The notes under the pieces: model-generated | Told to the model about the DNA's origin: nothing | What the model saw: the letters and a program-made list of their open reading frames with translations, nothing else | The model's database searches: none | Assembly: GCF_037975245.1 (NCBI RefSeq) | Contig: NC_092580.1 | Coordinates: 26,022,501 to 26,086,500, forward strand | DNA: 64,000 nt | Source: Apostichopus japonicus | Lineage: Eukaryota; Echinodermata; Holothuroidea; Aspidochirotida; Stichopodidae | Direction: 5' to 3' | Made by a program: the position numbers and the translations under genes | Part shown: positions 48,826 to 62,200 of the stretch, piece by piece | How the letters are laid out: every line of letters starts with the position of its first letter | How positions within the stretch are numbered: the stretch's first letter is position 1

Positions 48826-51800
48826 TTTTTGTTCATATTTTATATGACTGGGGTAAATGGCCAAACTCTTTCATATGTGGCAAGGGGACAGAACTGTTTG
48901 TTCACCTATATTAGAACATTGTTAAATTAGCATAAAATAGTTTGGGAAACTTGGTCCAAGAGAAGAGGAGTTCTCCTGCTGAGAATGAGAGCATGATGGC
49001 TATTTATACTGACACACTATCTTCTAAGTAACTCAAGCCTAACGGATCACAACAATGCAAGTCAGCAGCAGTAGTTATTTTTACGACGCTTAAGCAACCA
49101 CAAATGTGGGAGAAACCCGCAAGGGCTTATGGATTACAACTTACACGTCGGGTGGCTTCCAATTCAACATTTTTAACTCAAATTTGGAATCTTTTCAATT
49201 TTAGAAAGTCATTTCAAGTCATCTCTCTAACTTCAAGTATGTGTTAGATTCCACAAATTCCAAGTCAGCTTCTGCAGTAACCAACTAGACTACATTTTGT
49301 ACCTGTATTGTATAGCTTGCACCTGTCATGTTCAGTATTAACATTGACAATGTTTAGTGGAGGTGCCAATGTCAGCTAGGGTCAACAAGATAAAGAAAAC
49401 CATATCATAAAAATGTCATTGTCAGAAATTGTGACAGATATCAAACTGGACATTTGGCTCCCAAATGACCAAAAGAACCTTGGAACTATTTATAAGGTCA
49501 TTTAAGATCAAACTGTCAGTAAATTCAGCTCTATAGGCTAACAAATGCATACTGTAACTTGGATAAAGTTTGTTTATGGTACCCCATTGCCGGTCTGGTC
49601 ATTTGGACTATCAAGTGAGATCAAAGTTAGAATGAAACAATTGTACATTTGACAACCTTTTGTTCATAAAAATTAAAAGGAGTAAACAGAAAGCTGAGTG
49701 AATATTGAATCTATACTGAAATTTATTTTATCTTTACTGAAGAAGAACGCAAATTTGAGGTAGTAAGCCTCGGGAAAGAATCACACAACCAGGAAGTATA
49801 CGGTCTGTCGGTCTATATTATCAATACTGGATAAACAGCTCCTGAAACATGGAATTCACAAGTTACAAACCAAAGTAAATAAATGATAAAATAAAGTTTG
49901 CATTCACACAACAGCATGTTTCAAATGACTTGGATAAATAAAAAAAATGTAATTATGCTCCATGCTTCATCGTAAACAATCAACATGGGATTTCTGTAAA
50001 AAAACTTATGCAAGTTAAACAAATGTTATCAAGCATAGAAAATCTCCAACCTGGGACAAAACCTTACAAATCGAGATAGTTGGTTAGAGAAAACTTAAAT
50101 TAAAGCATGTCACAGCCTATGTTGTCAGTTTTAGGTACTTGATCATCTTTACCATAGTCACCTCTTCTACTGAAACTGCTTACTAAATTCTCTCTGTAAG
50201 TGCACGCAATAAAATATGAAGCATAAATTCTGTAGAAGGTATTGTCCAAATATATGGTTATAAACAAAACTGTTACTAAAACATTCAGTTTCCAAATAAC
50301 AATAAAATTGTGTTCAGATGATACCAATACATATCCTTGCAGTAATTTAGCAGAACTGTGCTGAAAAATAAGATAATCATCACTACCAAACACCATGACT
50401 CACCATCCAGATACCCAGTAGAAAATGTACCCTCACAAGGATAGTTTTACACCTTCAAGGACAGTTACCTAAAAAATAAATATAACAGGTAATATAGAGA
50501 TGTGCCAACCAAAAATCATATAACATTGGTCACTACGACATAAAATAATCAAGACACCCCATTCCCATAATTATCATTGAAATGTTGATATGAATCCTGC
50601 TACAGTGTTATGTCTGGAAATACCAAAGAATGAAATCAACTCATGTTACGAACACTCAATGCTGTCATAATCACACATTCCAGCGATACTATCAGGTTAA
50701 TTCTCCAAATATCAATAGAGCTCAGGTGACACTGTCTCAACACAACAATCTTGACCTTTGTTTTATCTAATAACACTACTGTATGTACAATATATAACAA
50801 GAATACAATAAAAAAACCAAAGATATGCATCCACAATGGAATGTAAATCCCATCATACCCATACCTTATAAAGCTGAACCCATCCTAATAAAATATTAGT
50901 TCTTTTGTAAACATCTTATAAATTCAGCTACCTCCATTGCTGAGTTCATTCTTTACTAAGACTCTTCATTACCATGGCAACTAAATGTACTTTGACATTA
51001 AATAATCAATAAAGAATTAGGAGTTGAAACGATGTGATAACCAACCAACATACGACAATAGAAAACACTAAATAACGAAATCCATTTTCACATTGGAATA
51101 ATATCATACTTCATCACCAAATAACCTTATTTTCTCATAGTATGTCATATTATCAACATTCATAGTGCATATCAGAATGTCTCCCTCTTTCCGTAAAATC
51201 ATCGAGCGTGTCCGTCTCTCACATATATGTACACTCACTGTGATACCTTAGCTTGAAAAGTACAATACATTTCATAATCGTTACTTATAAAAATATGAAA
51301 TAATCAACATCGATAATCACCGCTAGTCACAACTAGAGATGAGCTTAACATAGTTATTCATATTAAAAATTATCATCTTCAAATCACAAGACCCAAAGTT
51401 GACAATCGAGGTGAAGGAATGATCGTAACTAATACATCCGCAAAACTAGTATATAACAGGTTACGATACACGCTACTTAAAATACTTCGTTACGGAACTT
51501 AGCTTCAACAAAATAAAGTTCATTTTGGTCTCAAATAGACATTAAGTCTTCATCTATACTTGCACGCATGTACAAAAATACTTATTAAACTCACCCACTT
51601 ATTCCTACAAGAAAAATCACTTGATAAACAGTCACTTCTTGGCTAACAATATTCTGCACGGAAATCGGACGTCTCGCTTCAGTGATCGGTGAGTGGCCAA
51701 GCGCAAGAACAAAGAGCAATTAACTCACAAGCACCGCACGTGAGCATCTAGACGTATCACATGGCGTAACTATCAATTTTGACCAGTAACAAGAATATTT

Positions 51801-52943
51801 ACGGGGAAAACATTTAATACAAGGTAGGAAACAATCATTTAGATACAAATGAAAGTTAAATTTATAGAAATACTAAGATCCTCAACCCATTAAGAGACAA
51901 TATACAGGCACTAAATTGTATGATGCCCACTAATATCAGCGTGAACAACTGACAGGGAACAAGTCATGCCTACCCTGGATAACCTTGGTGAGATCTGTTT
52001 AAGTTAAAGCGACATGGGGGACCAAAACAAGAACATACTCTGGAAATTCCACTTTACTACATTACTGCACTTATATTTCTATATTTTTATATGTTTAGAT
52101 ATTCCCCTGTGGTACTAAAAATATGACATAACTCAAAAGAAAAAAACTCTAAATATTTCTGGTACATTAATCACACTTTTCACGGGTTCATGTAGAGATA
52201 ACACTTTTGAACCCTTGCTATCTAGTTTGGATTACATGCAGACAAAAGTAGTAAATAAAAGTGAAATCATGAATTATGACAATTCTTTGTGTGACAATTC
52301 TGTACCACTAGCACATATAAGAAACTAAACACTGACACACATGGGCATACTTTTATACATTTTAAACAATCTACTGAATACAAAACTTACCCTCATAATA
52401 AATACAACAGCATTTCTTGGATATAACTTTAACAACTCTACACAATTTTTGGCAGTTTTGGACTCCACTTTAACACAAACCCATAAAATGCATTTGCGAA
52501 TTTAAATTCATATTCTGGTGCAGATTTTACAATCAGATGCAGGAAAACAAAAGAAAAAGAAGCCCATAAACTCTAGGCAAATTCTAGTACTGATATCTCC
52601 AGAAAATCCAGTTCTACCCCCCCCCCCCCCCCCAATCGTTTCCTCTCCATATAACAAGGGAGAGAGGGAAGACTATTTGTTGTTTGTCAATTAACAGCAT
52701 TGTCATGTAAATTAATGAGACATGATTGTCAAAGCTCATTGCTCTTATAAAAAAATGATACAAGTATTGGACTTAGAACTTCAAAAATGGATTTCTCTCA
52801 TCAAATTTCTTTCACCAAACAAAAAGGCAAGAAACTACATTGGCAAAGATACTAGTGTCCCATGTCTAAAGCATAACTGATCTATCTGCCCATGGGAACT
52901 CTGTGAAGACTTGGCTACTGGGTCTACGAACATTTCTGGACAC
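48826..52943. other. Non-coding stretch, no gene seen
   Basis: About 4.1 kb of AT-rich DNA downstream of the ABHD14B-like gene. A somewhat GC-richer patch with a plus-strand donor-like CGGTGAGT lies near 51688, and a C17 run at about 52617-52633. No exon is called. Confidence 0.4.
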
Positions 52944-55028
52944 CTATGAAAACAATTTCTCAGAAAAGTTGAGAAGAATTTGATGAAATTCTCCAGGCGA
53001 ATTCATATAAGCAGCATGGCCAGCACCACTGAGGACGTGGACTTGTTTGTTTGGTATGTTGGAGAGATCTCGGAATGAGGCCACTCCCAGCCCCTTGTCA
53101 TTCTCTCCATAGACAATACATGTGGGGATCTAGAGAGAGGGATAAAATTCATAATGAGAAATCATTCAGGCAATAGGTAAAAGAGATGAAAATAATAATC
53201 ATATAGACAGAAGGGAAATGAGAAGAAAGGATGAGGAAGGGTAAAAGAAAGAGGAGGTAATGTGTAGAGTTAGGATAAGAGAGGGGAGGATGTGGTTGGG
53301 GGGGGGGGGTGATGGGGCTAGGAATCTGAGGAAAACTTAGAGGAAGGTAAAGAGGATGAAGAGGAGGGAAGGAAGGAGGATGGAGAAGCAGAAGAGAAAG
53401 GATAAGGAAAATGATGACAAGGAGACGAGGGAGGCGGTTGAGGGAGAAGAGGGCCGGATAGGAACAATTGAATGTGATGATGCAATAAGAGAATGAGGAG
53501 GAACTACAAAGAGATTGGAGGAGGTAGGAGAGGAAGAAAAATGACAAACTTTTGGATAGAAATATCTTAAATTGGAAATGTGATTTGAGAGATAATATTA
53601 TTGTTTAATTAGAGAGATGATTCAAGCAATCAAGAGAAGTATATGCATGGCAACGCATACAAAAAACCATTATCAGGACTCACAAGTTGTAACAAGACAG
53701 TACACAGGAGGGGTTAAACAAACCTGGGTTTTTACTAGCTAGATCATGAAAAAAAGGAGATGTAACATTTGGTTTCTATTTGGAAAATTGATCAATGAAA
53801 ATCCCTGGTCACAAATCTTCAGAGGACATTTTTGGACAAAATTGACAATTGACATTGTAACTAAAGGTCTAGGCTACACTTAAAATGGTGGTAAATTTGC
53901 AAACTGGTAACTTTTCGAAATGATCACTCTCTGATCATACATGACTATCATAACTTGCATCCTCTTCAAGCAAAAGTACATGAAGGTAAAAAAAATTGTC
54001 TACAGTATCTGTGCTATCCAGTCGCTTACTTCCAGCCCTGACAATCCATACATAAATAATGCAGAGCAACTATCATCTTTGTACCTTTACTGCCGAGTAT
54101 TCCTTATGTGTATGAGAGGCTGTATTAACTGGGGCGACTGGCAGGTAGCCCTTAAAGGCTTCTGGATTTGAGAAGAGCAGTGGTATCGAGAACCCACCAC
54201 TCATCGATGGGCTGATAATGATGACTGGAGTATCCTTGAGTCCTAAGGCTTCTTTCACTCCCAGGAGAAACGGCGCTTGTCCTCCATAGCTGAACGACTC
54301 TGTCTTGCCATATCCTGAGAATGATTTAGACATTTTAAGTGGTCAAGACAATCAGCATATAACTTTCATTCTCTTCTATAAACTGAAAATGATATCAACT
54401 TGCACTAAAACAACACCAGAATCTTCATTCTCCTTTGATCAGGACATAATACTTGAACCCATATTCTTAAACAATCATTCTCGTCTTACTCTGATACTCA
54501 TTTTGCAACCATTCCATGTTTGTCGTTAAAACAAAAGGTGAACAACATCGAGCTACACATGTTTTCGCTTGCGGGGGGAACCAATTTCGACATTTTAATT
54601 CTCAGCAATATGAGAAACTATTCAGATGGGACTTGGATCAATGTGTCTCTTTCACTTGCCACGTGTCAGAAAGTGTTGATTCCTCAGACTGTTATAATAC
54701 AGTTATGTAGTTTGGCAAATTATTGTAGGATCATTCATCAAACTTACTTTAAGTGAACTTCACATGACAACTTTTTACCTGGTAAATCTATTGCCACTGC
54801 ATTGTAACCTGCATTTGCCATGAAGTGGAGGGTGCCCAAGTCATGCCATGTCTGTGACTTGAAAGATTGACCATGGAGGAACAAGAGAGTGCCTCTCACT
54901 TGATCAACAGTAGATGACACACCCTGACGATAATGAATAGGATGGCCTTTATAGTTCACTGTATCCTCTTTAACAGACAAGACAGGGTCTGCAAACAGCT
55001 TAGCTTTGATATCTGTCCAAGGCTCCAT
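52944..55028 (-). CDS. ABHD14B: ABHD14B-like alpha/beta hydrolase, 221 aa
   Basis: Coding exons are 55028-54779 (250 nt), 54314-54085 (230 nt) and 53129-52944 (186 nt), joined at GT-AG sites in phases 1 and 0, total 222 codons. The LLFLHG oxyanion strand is at residues ~48-53, followed by TWHDLGTLHFMANAGY and AIDLPG. The nucleophile elbow is SPSMSG (Ser120), the S-x-S-x-S form typical of ABHD14 rather than G-x-S-x-G. The acid is in YGEND (Asp171) and the histidine in GAGH (His198). Human ABHD14B has about 210 residues and is a soluble serine hydrolase reported to deacetylate lysine. The ATG at 55028 has a good context (CCATGG) and lies where the paralogue's conserved region begins. The exon has an acceptor at 55079-55080 and is open beyond this ATG, so a longer N terminus from an upstream exon is not excluded. 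Confidence 0.88.
53200..53545. repeat. Purine-rich low-complexity tract in ABHD14B-like intron
   Basis: GGAAGG, GAGGAG and GAAGAGG words fill this part of the second intron, with a 10-base G run near 53299. The 132-codon minus-strand frame rich in S, L and P is a result of this composition. Confidence 0.7.
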
Positions 55029-55940
55029 GGATTGGTAACAACTGCTCAAATTACAGAAAATTGTAACTTCCACAATGCCTAAAAGTAGAGCACAAACAAA
55101 CACTTATATTTTACGTGGTTCATGACAAATCTCAGGACAATATCGAACCACCAAAGTGATTAAAAGTAAAGCAGAAAGAGAAACCCCTTTGAGTGTTGCA
55201 TGTATTAAATTTTGTAGTCAATACGTCTGTCATTATATTCTTAAACATGAGCTTGTTCAGAAGCCAGTGTAGTATTTTGTAATTTTAGCAAGTAGCATCA
55301 TGCCACAAAAAAAACCTGGCTGAATCACATCTGCATATTGTCAGCACAAATCTCAATTTGTACTTACATGGCTGTTTAACAAAACCTACACTATTCACAG
55401 CTATTTCTTCAACTGTTGGTTGGTTTGCCACATATATGCACATAGTAAGAATATGTTACATTCCACAGAAGTTTAAGACATAGAAGCTACTTCCGGCTTG
55501 TTGCTTGCAGCAACTTGAAGACCAACCACTCACCCAAAAGCGGCAACCTACACTGCTATTTTACGTAGTGTCTCAAGGTTAAACAAGAAGTGCCCAAATA
55601 AATTTTTCAGATTGTAAGAAATACTTATCATAAAAAATATATAAAAAAATACATAAAATTGTGAGCCACTTCTAATGGTATATGTATGCAGAATGGAAAG
55701 TGAAAAGGAATCTATAACAAGGAAAATCTATGTTTGTTGCTATATGGTACTAGGCCTACCATGCCTAGGCCTAGCTACCTACAGTTCTATGAAAGTATAC
55801 TGCACAGTTAACGTTTTCAACTTCAAGGTGCCACAAAATATAAATGCAGCTTTTAACTGCACACATATACAACTTGAAGGATGTAACTGAAGTTTTCCTT
55901 GATTAGTATTAGCTACTGCTAGACTGCATTCATACTTCCT
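55029..55940. other. 5' region of the ABHD14B-like gene
   Basis: The first 50 bases (to 55078) are the 5' part of exon 55078-54779. Beyond lies AT-rich DNA that must hold a 5' exon. A minus-strand donor-like TTTTGG|GTGAGT near 55533 is one possibility. It was not possible to choose an upstream exon with confidence. Confidence 0.35.
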
Positions 55941-56236
55941 AACCATATTTCCTAACCCTATTTCCTAACCCTAACCTAACCATATTTCCTAACCCTCTTC
56001 ACGTATCTCTCTTCACGTACAGCGGATTTAACTATTTCCTAACCCTATTTCCGAACCCTATTTCCTAACCCTACTTCCGAACCCTATTTCCTGACCCTAT
56101 TTCCGAACCCTATTTCCTGACCCTATTTCCGAACCCTATTTCCGAACCCTATTCCCGAACCCTATTCCCGAACCCTATTTCCGAACCCTATTTCCGAAAC
56201 CTATTTCCGAACCCTATTTCCGAACCCTATTTCCTA
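55941..56236. repeat. 13-bp minisatellite (AACCCTATTTCCG)n
   Basis: About 20 units of AACCCTATTTCC(G/T), with ATTCCCG and GACCC variants, broken once by a CTCTTCACGTATCTCTCTTC insertion at about 55998-56027. Near the left end, CCTAACCCTAACCTAACC looks telomere-like for two units only. CpG is frequent in the right half. Confidence 0.92.
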
Positions 56237-59220
56237 CTATACCGCTTTAACTCATTCAAGCGAATCATTCACGCGACGCACCTATTCACCGACTGTTATT
56301 CTATTGAACCAAGCCGGTGCGAGCACACACGTTCAGCCGGATTACACAGTTGTTCTTCGGCCGATTCGAAGTAAGCTTGCACATTCATATGGTACGGCTT
56401 CTAAAGTGGGGCCGAAATGTATTTCTGTGATTCCGGCCCGTCATAGGTCTAAATACAAGGTAGCCAAGCCTAGCATAAGTTAGAAACCCCCGCCAGGCAC
56501 CCCATTCATTTATTGAACCAAATGACAGCGCTTCTTTTTTTAATAATACTAGTTGAAACTTCAAACTTTAGTTACTTGGAATAAAACTTTCGCGAGAACA
56601 ATAGTACTAGTTGCGTGCTGTCGATGATACTTCTCGGTTTTATCCAGGCAGCAAAGATATTATCCAGTTATTTCTGTGATGTCTGTTTTACCTCCGTCCA
56701 TGACCGTACGTACCACAGAAATTGAAGTAGGCCTAGTATTCAGTTCAATTTCTATAGACGGTACGAACTAAAAGTTGTTAGAAGTTAGCCTAAGATTCAT
56801 CCGAAAATTCAACCCCATATTCATCAGCAGATGCAGCAGTCACATCAAGCTATGGTACGCCGTAAATCCTGAAATTGACATATATGGTCAAATTAGATTG
56901 ACATGTCGGTTTCTCGTCCTATCATTGGGCGACCAGTGTCTCATGTTGCTTTCTAGCGCATTGATTGGATAAAAATCGACATAGGTAACATTAAACTTAC
57001 ATATGTAAGTTTCTTGTGCTCCCTGTATTTCAAAATATGTTATTTCTCATTTCTCAGTGTGTATTACTAAATTGTTTTGTATCCCACCAGAGTAAATGGC
57101 TTTGGCCATGCAGTGCATTAGATTGAATTCCATTTATACACTGGCAGTTTGTGATTAGTTAAGCAATGAGTTATTGAAAGCTTTTACTTGGCCGTATAAC
57201 CCCATCATGTGTATTCGGACCTAACCTAATCTACTAGGTGGTCTGTATTCTTATGGCGAGAAGAAACTTTGATAGGAACCACACAGAATATTATATTAGA
57301 TACTATAGTGAAATACAGATACCGACTTTGGTTGGACTATTAAAGTGGGATAGGGTGTTAGATCGTAATAATGAAACACAACCAGCTCCATTAAACTTTC
57401 AACCAGCGACAAGTTTATTCATCAGAGAATGTATCAGACATACTATCTCATACAGAAACTTTATTGCTATCAGATAGAAAACCCAAAACAAGAAAATTCT
57501 TTACAGATGGAAAAGGAAAACAACTTAACATATGAAAAGGAAGCAACTTAACATATGCAAAGCAAAACGATAACATTTGAAAGACATTTCTACAGTTGTA
57601 AACGCTTTTTAACTTTCATGAAGAACTTAGTTTTCACGGAAGCTTCCAAAAGACATAAAAATTGTGAGCCTCTTTACAACGCTTAAAAGGAATATATAAC
57701 AAAATTGCATGGTCTCAAAAGGGAGCAAAATATGAAAATTGTTAAAGGAAAGCACTTTTCATTAGTACCTTTCTTTTCAAAACTGAACATATACTCACTT
57801 CTGTCACCAACCCCTCCCTCTCCCCAGCTATCCTAAAACAAAACGTCACCATAAGAAATAGGTAACAGACTCTACATGAAGTTTGTATAAGCAATTAATC
57901 AATGTAATTCCTCTTAGCAAGTGTACAAATAAGCTAACATGGGTTCCCATCACCTTTGCACTGTGGAAGTGTATTATTGATGGCTGACCTGTATCATCAT
58001 TCAAGCCATTTTCAAGTAATGCAGCGGCATCATTCAAGTAATGCAGAGGCATCAAGAGTCAGTTTGGTTCTCAGAGACAATTATGTCAACCTTTTGGCAC
58101 TCTTCATTTTCCTTTTACGAAAATGAGAATACTTTGTTCTTTAATCTTTATCCCATATTATACCGGGCACCTCTATATTTCCCAACTTCCTTATCGATCT
58201 TAGGCCCTGGGGCTGTAGCCTAAGATCCTGATTGGCCTCTTGTCAGGCCTGTGTGTGTGGAAAAAACCATAAAAGACACTTGTCTCTTGTATGTTAAACA
58301 AAGTTTGGGATGACATTGTCAAGTATTTAAAGTTGCCTGACAAGAAAAATCATGTTGTGCCATGAAAACCTTTGTGGCAAATTTATGTTGGGGAGGGGGG
58401 GGTGGAGGCAGGGGGTGGGAGCATTCTTCTGTTTAAAACTGCTAAAAGGCATTTTATACCTCATTTTTTCTAATACTGTCATAATGTGGCTAAAGTTGAC
58501 AAGGATATTTATCACCTGAAACATGTGTTCTCACCCCAACAGAAATGCAAGTTTCAATTATCATCATAAACTTAGGAACTTGAATGGTTTAGCTAGATTG
58601 GTTGGCAGCTGTCAGAATCAACCTGCACTCACTCTTACCAACAAGGCATCAATTAAACACTGAATACCTCTAAGACCAGCACTCACTGTAATAAGTACTG
58701 CATGTCAATGAAAAGCGAAAATGCCACACATTATACAATATGACAATCTCCCTGAAAAGCACAGACATTGCAAAATGGGGACAAGCACTCAACTGAAGAA
58801 CTGATATTACATATTCCTTTGTGTAATCAAAGTACTTAGCAAACAAAACCCCAAAAAACCTAGCTTCAATTATCTACAGATGTCCTGTTCAAAACAGAAT
58901 GGTATTAAATGAACTCTGCTTAGCTTTGCTTAGCTTGACAAAGAAAAACCTGTCATGTAGATAGGGTGTACGTACATAACATGATATAACAATTCCCTAC
59001 TGCAGTGAGGAAAAAAAACCCTTCTTTTCTTCCTCCTTTGTCTTTTTCATACTCAATTAGGAATCATTTTGTAGTTTGTTGACTTAAGAATCCCTCGTGA
59101 ATCTGTATCCCAGATATTCCGTGCGATCACCCCTGGCTGACCCTTCTATTAGCAGGACGTGTCATTTCCACGAAAGATGAGTCCTTAGCACCATCTCCAC
59201 TGGATGACGACTCGACAGCT
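56237..59220. other. Intergenic, partly CpG-rich; possible promoter of the ABHD14B-like gene
   Basis: The segment 56260-56460 is richer in GC and CpG than the rest of the window (GACGCACC, CAAGCCGGTGCGAGC, CGGCCGATTCGAAG) and lies upstream of the ABHD14B-like gene, so it may be its promoter. The remainder to 59220 shows no recognisable gene; a G-rich block is at 58390-58422. Confidence 0.35.
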
Positions 59221-62200
59221 TCATGCGTAAACTTTCTTGGAAAAGTTTAACAAGATGTTATGGAATTCGGCTGGGGCATCAAGATAAGCCGGATGTCCAG
59301 CTCCCTTTAGCTCATGAACTTCCTTGCCAGGTATATTAGAGAGCTTGGACAAAGACTCCTGTCCAAGACCTGTGTCCTTTTCCCCATAAATTATGCAGGT
59401 CGGTACCTGTAGTAAAGAAGAGATTATTCAAAATGCTTTATAATCAAAGACTAGGGGAGACTGGGTGAGACATGCAGACCTTTCAGGGAGGGGGGGGGGG
59501 AGGGGTGGGAAGGTAGAAGGTTTGAATGAATCAATCAAAGGCATGGAAAATGGAATATGATATAAACAATGTAACAAATGGGCATTCTCATCTGATTGAG
59601 ACATGTGAAACATAAAGACAAAAAATTGTTTATAGTTTACAGTACACTGAAGATATGCTCTTGCAATAAGGTGAGTATTAAATTATCTGAGTTTAGGCAA
59701 CTTTCAATTTTTTATATTTATTCACATATATAAAATAGGAAAAACTTATAAATTCATGCCATACAGAAAAAGATACAAAATATTTTGGGCAACTGCACTT
59801 CTTCAGTTGTTTTCATGGAGTGAAAGAAAAACTTAGACCCTATATACCTCAGCTGGGATTCTTGCATGGGGTGCTCATGAAAGACAGGTCTCTGTAGAGA
59901 CCAGTCTTGTGTGTTCTAAGCTGTAGTATCGATCTTATTTCTTGGTTTTTTCTTTTTTGGGATGTTGAAAAGTTACCATATTAAATGCTGCATTTAAGAT
60001 GGACTAAGCCAAGGTTCGGGAGATTAAAGTGTTCAGAAATGGGGAAGCAGGGGCTTTTATTACGTATGCTGGGTTTGTGCTCGTTAAAATCAAAGTCTGC
60101 AATTTGTGCCGTGTCCCCAATGTAAGTGGGGGAGGGGACATAGTGTGCAATAAAGTCTTAAATAAACTACGATATTGAATCGCAGTTGAACTTATCTGGT
60201 TTCAAAATCATGCCTGTGGCATTGTGGACAATGGTGGATGACATGTCGATATGCTTACAGACCAAACAGTTAGACTTGTAACAAGTTTTGTTGCCAGAGT
60301 GGGTCGTACCTTCTGGGAGAGGTAGAGAGGTGCGGACGAGGATCAACTTGTAAGCTATCACGGGGGGGGGGGGGGGGAGTGTAAGAGATTGCCAATCATG
60401 GGATCAGATTTAAGAATGTTCCAGGATTGCTGAACATTTTGGAGGAGAGGGCAGAGTAAGGGGTGATAAGTGGTAACAAGAGGAAAGCGTTTGGTGGTGG
60501 ATTTGACGCGGTAGGTCAGGAGCTGGGCTTGGAGAGGACCTAATAGTAATAACTGAGAAGTTCGTATGGATACCCCCATTTGAGTAAAAAATAAAGAAGC
60601 TCTGTCGCTTTGTCCACAAAAAGACTTTGCCTCGAACAGATACGTTTTATATCTAATTAGTTGTCTACAAACTATATATCGCTCAGTGTGCTGGGGATGA
60701 AATTGTTTTTAAATGCAAATAGGTATGCTTATCCGTGGGTTTGCAGTAGACAGGAGTCTCAATGGCTCCCTCTTGGATTATATGACCAGTATGTCAAGAA
60801 AACAGATTTGCCTAGCTCAGTGATCCAAAGTGAACTTAATGGAGTAATGAAAAATATTAACATGTTCATAGAAACTATGTTCCCATATCATAAAAATATC
60901 ATCAATATAACATACATATTTAGAATGTATGCTCAATTTCTAACGTTCACAGAAACAAACCACATTGAAAAGTCTCATCTTCACCATAAAAAAGGCTATA
61001 GGGATGCAATTCTGACCCCCCAAAATGCAGAAAATCTCACCTCTACTTTCTGATAGTTACTTTCCTTGTATAAATTTGTTCCAACCGGTGCAACAGGGAC
61101 ATAGCCCTTGAAGGCTTCAGGGTGAGTGATGAGCAAGGGAATAGAGAATTTGCCACTCATGGAAGGGCTTATTATGATCACTGGGGTGTCCCCGAGTTCA
61201 AAAGATTCTTTCAGTTTCAACACTAAAGTAGCTGCATCATTCGTAAATTGCTTTGTTTCACCAAACCCTGTCAAGAATTGGGGGGAAAAAAGGAAAGAAA
61301 AACAAAATGTGAATAATGCACATAGTACGCATCCCACTGATGTTGCTTTCTGAACAGCTACACTAACTTAATATGAGAAAGGATATGTATTGGATGAGCA
61401 CTTGTATAAATAAAGCTAGGTACCCATTTTGCAAAGCATTTTCGCGATAGGTACTGGATTAATTATTCGCCAAGAATGTAGCTCTATAGTACTATCATCA
61501 TACTGGTACTTCCCTATTAACAAGGTGACAGTCACCTTTGGCCGGAAAGAACCACCGTAACTTTGTTTTAAAACGTTGTTTCTTGGGGTATCAGTTTGTC
61601 AAGGTTTTCCATAAGTTATCATATTGGTGAACATGAAAAGTACCTGTACAGTAGACATGTACATAACTGTATTATGCATTTTCAATATATCATCAGTAAT
61701 ATTACCCAGCTTAAAATGTAGTAAGCAGCTGAAGTTTTTAAAGCTTCCAAAAAAGTCTTCCTGATTGATTTTTATTGTCTGAAATGTTACCAGACCATGT
61801 AAGGAAAGGGAATTAACATCTAGTTAAATGAGCAGTGGGTGATCATGTACTTTATCAGTGTGTGGCATTATAAAGAAATTGCATTATAAAATAACTTTAA
61901 CACTCACTGCATCCAACATTAAAAGTACACAGTGTTGAACAGATCACTCAAGTTACAAACACATGGCATTAAAATTACCTGGAAGGTCGACAGCAATCGG
62001 TCTGTATCCAGCACTGGCCATGAAGTGCAAGGTACCTAACTCTTTCCATGTTTTAGATGAGAACGCCTGTCCGTGGAGAAACAGAAGGACTCCCCTAGGC
62101 TGCGATATTTCTGATGATTGACACTCTCGGTAGAAGACCTCGTTTCCATCTACCTTAACTCTTTCCTCTTTGATGGTAAGACTTTTATCATCGAACATTT

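Noticed and set aside
53149-53547. 132-codon minus-strand S/L/P-rich frame
   Set aside because: Low-complexity translation of a purine-rich intron tract inside the ABHD14B-like gene.
55941-55990. Interstitial telomere
   Set aside because: Only about two CCTAACC units are present; the array unit is a different 13-mer.
60661-61053. 130-codon plus-strand open frame
   Set aside because: It crosses the well-supported donor of the ABHD14A-like gene on the other strand and has no recognisable domain.
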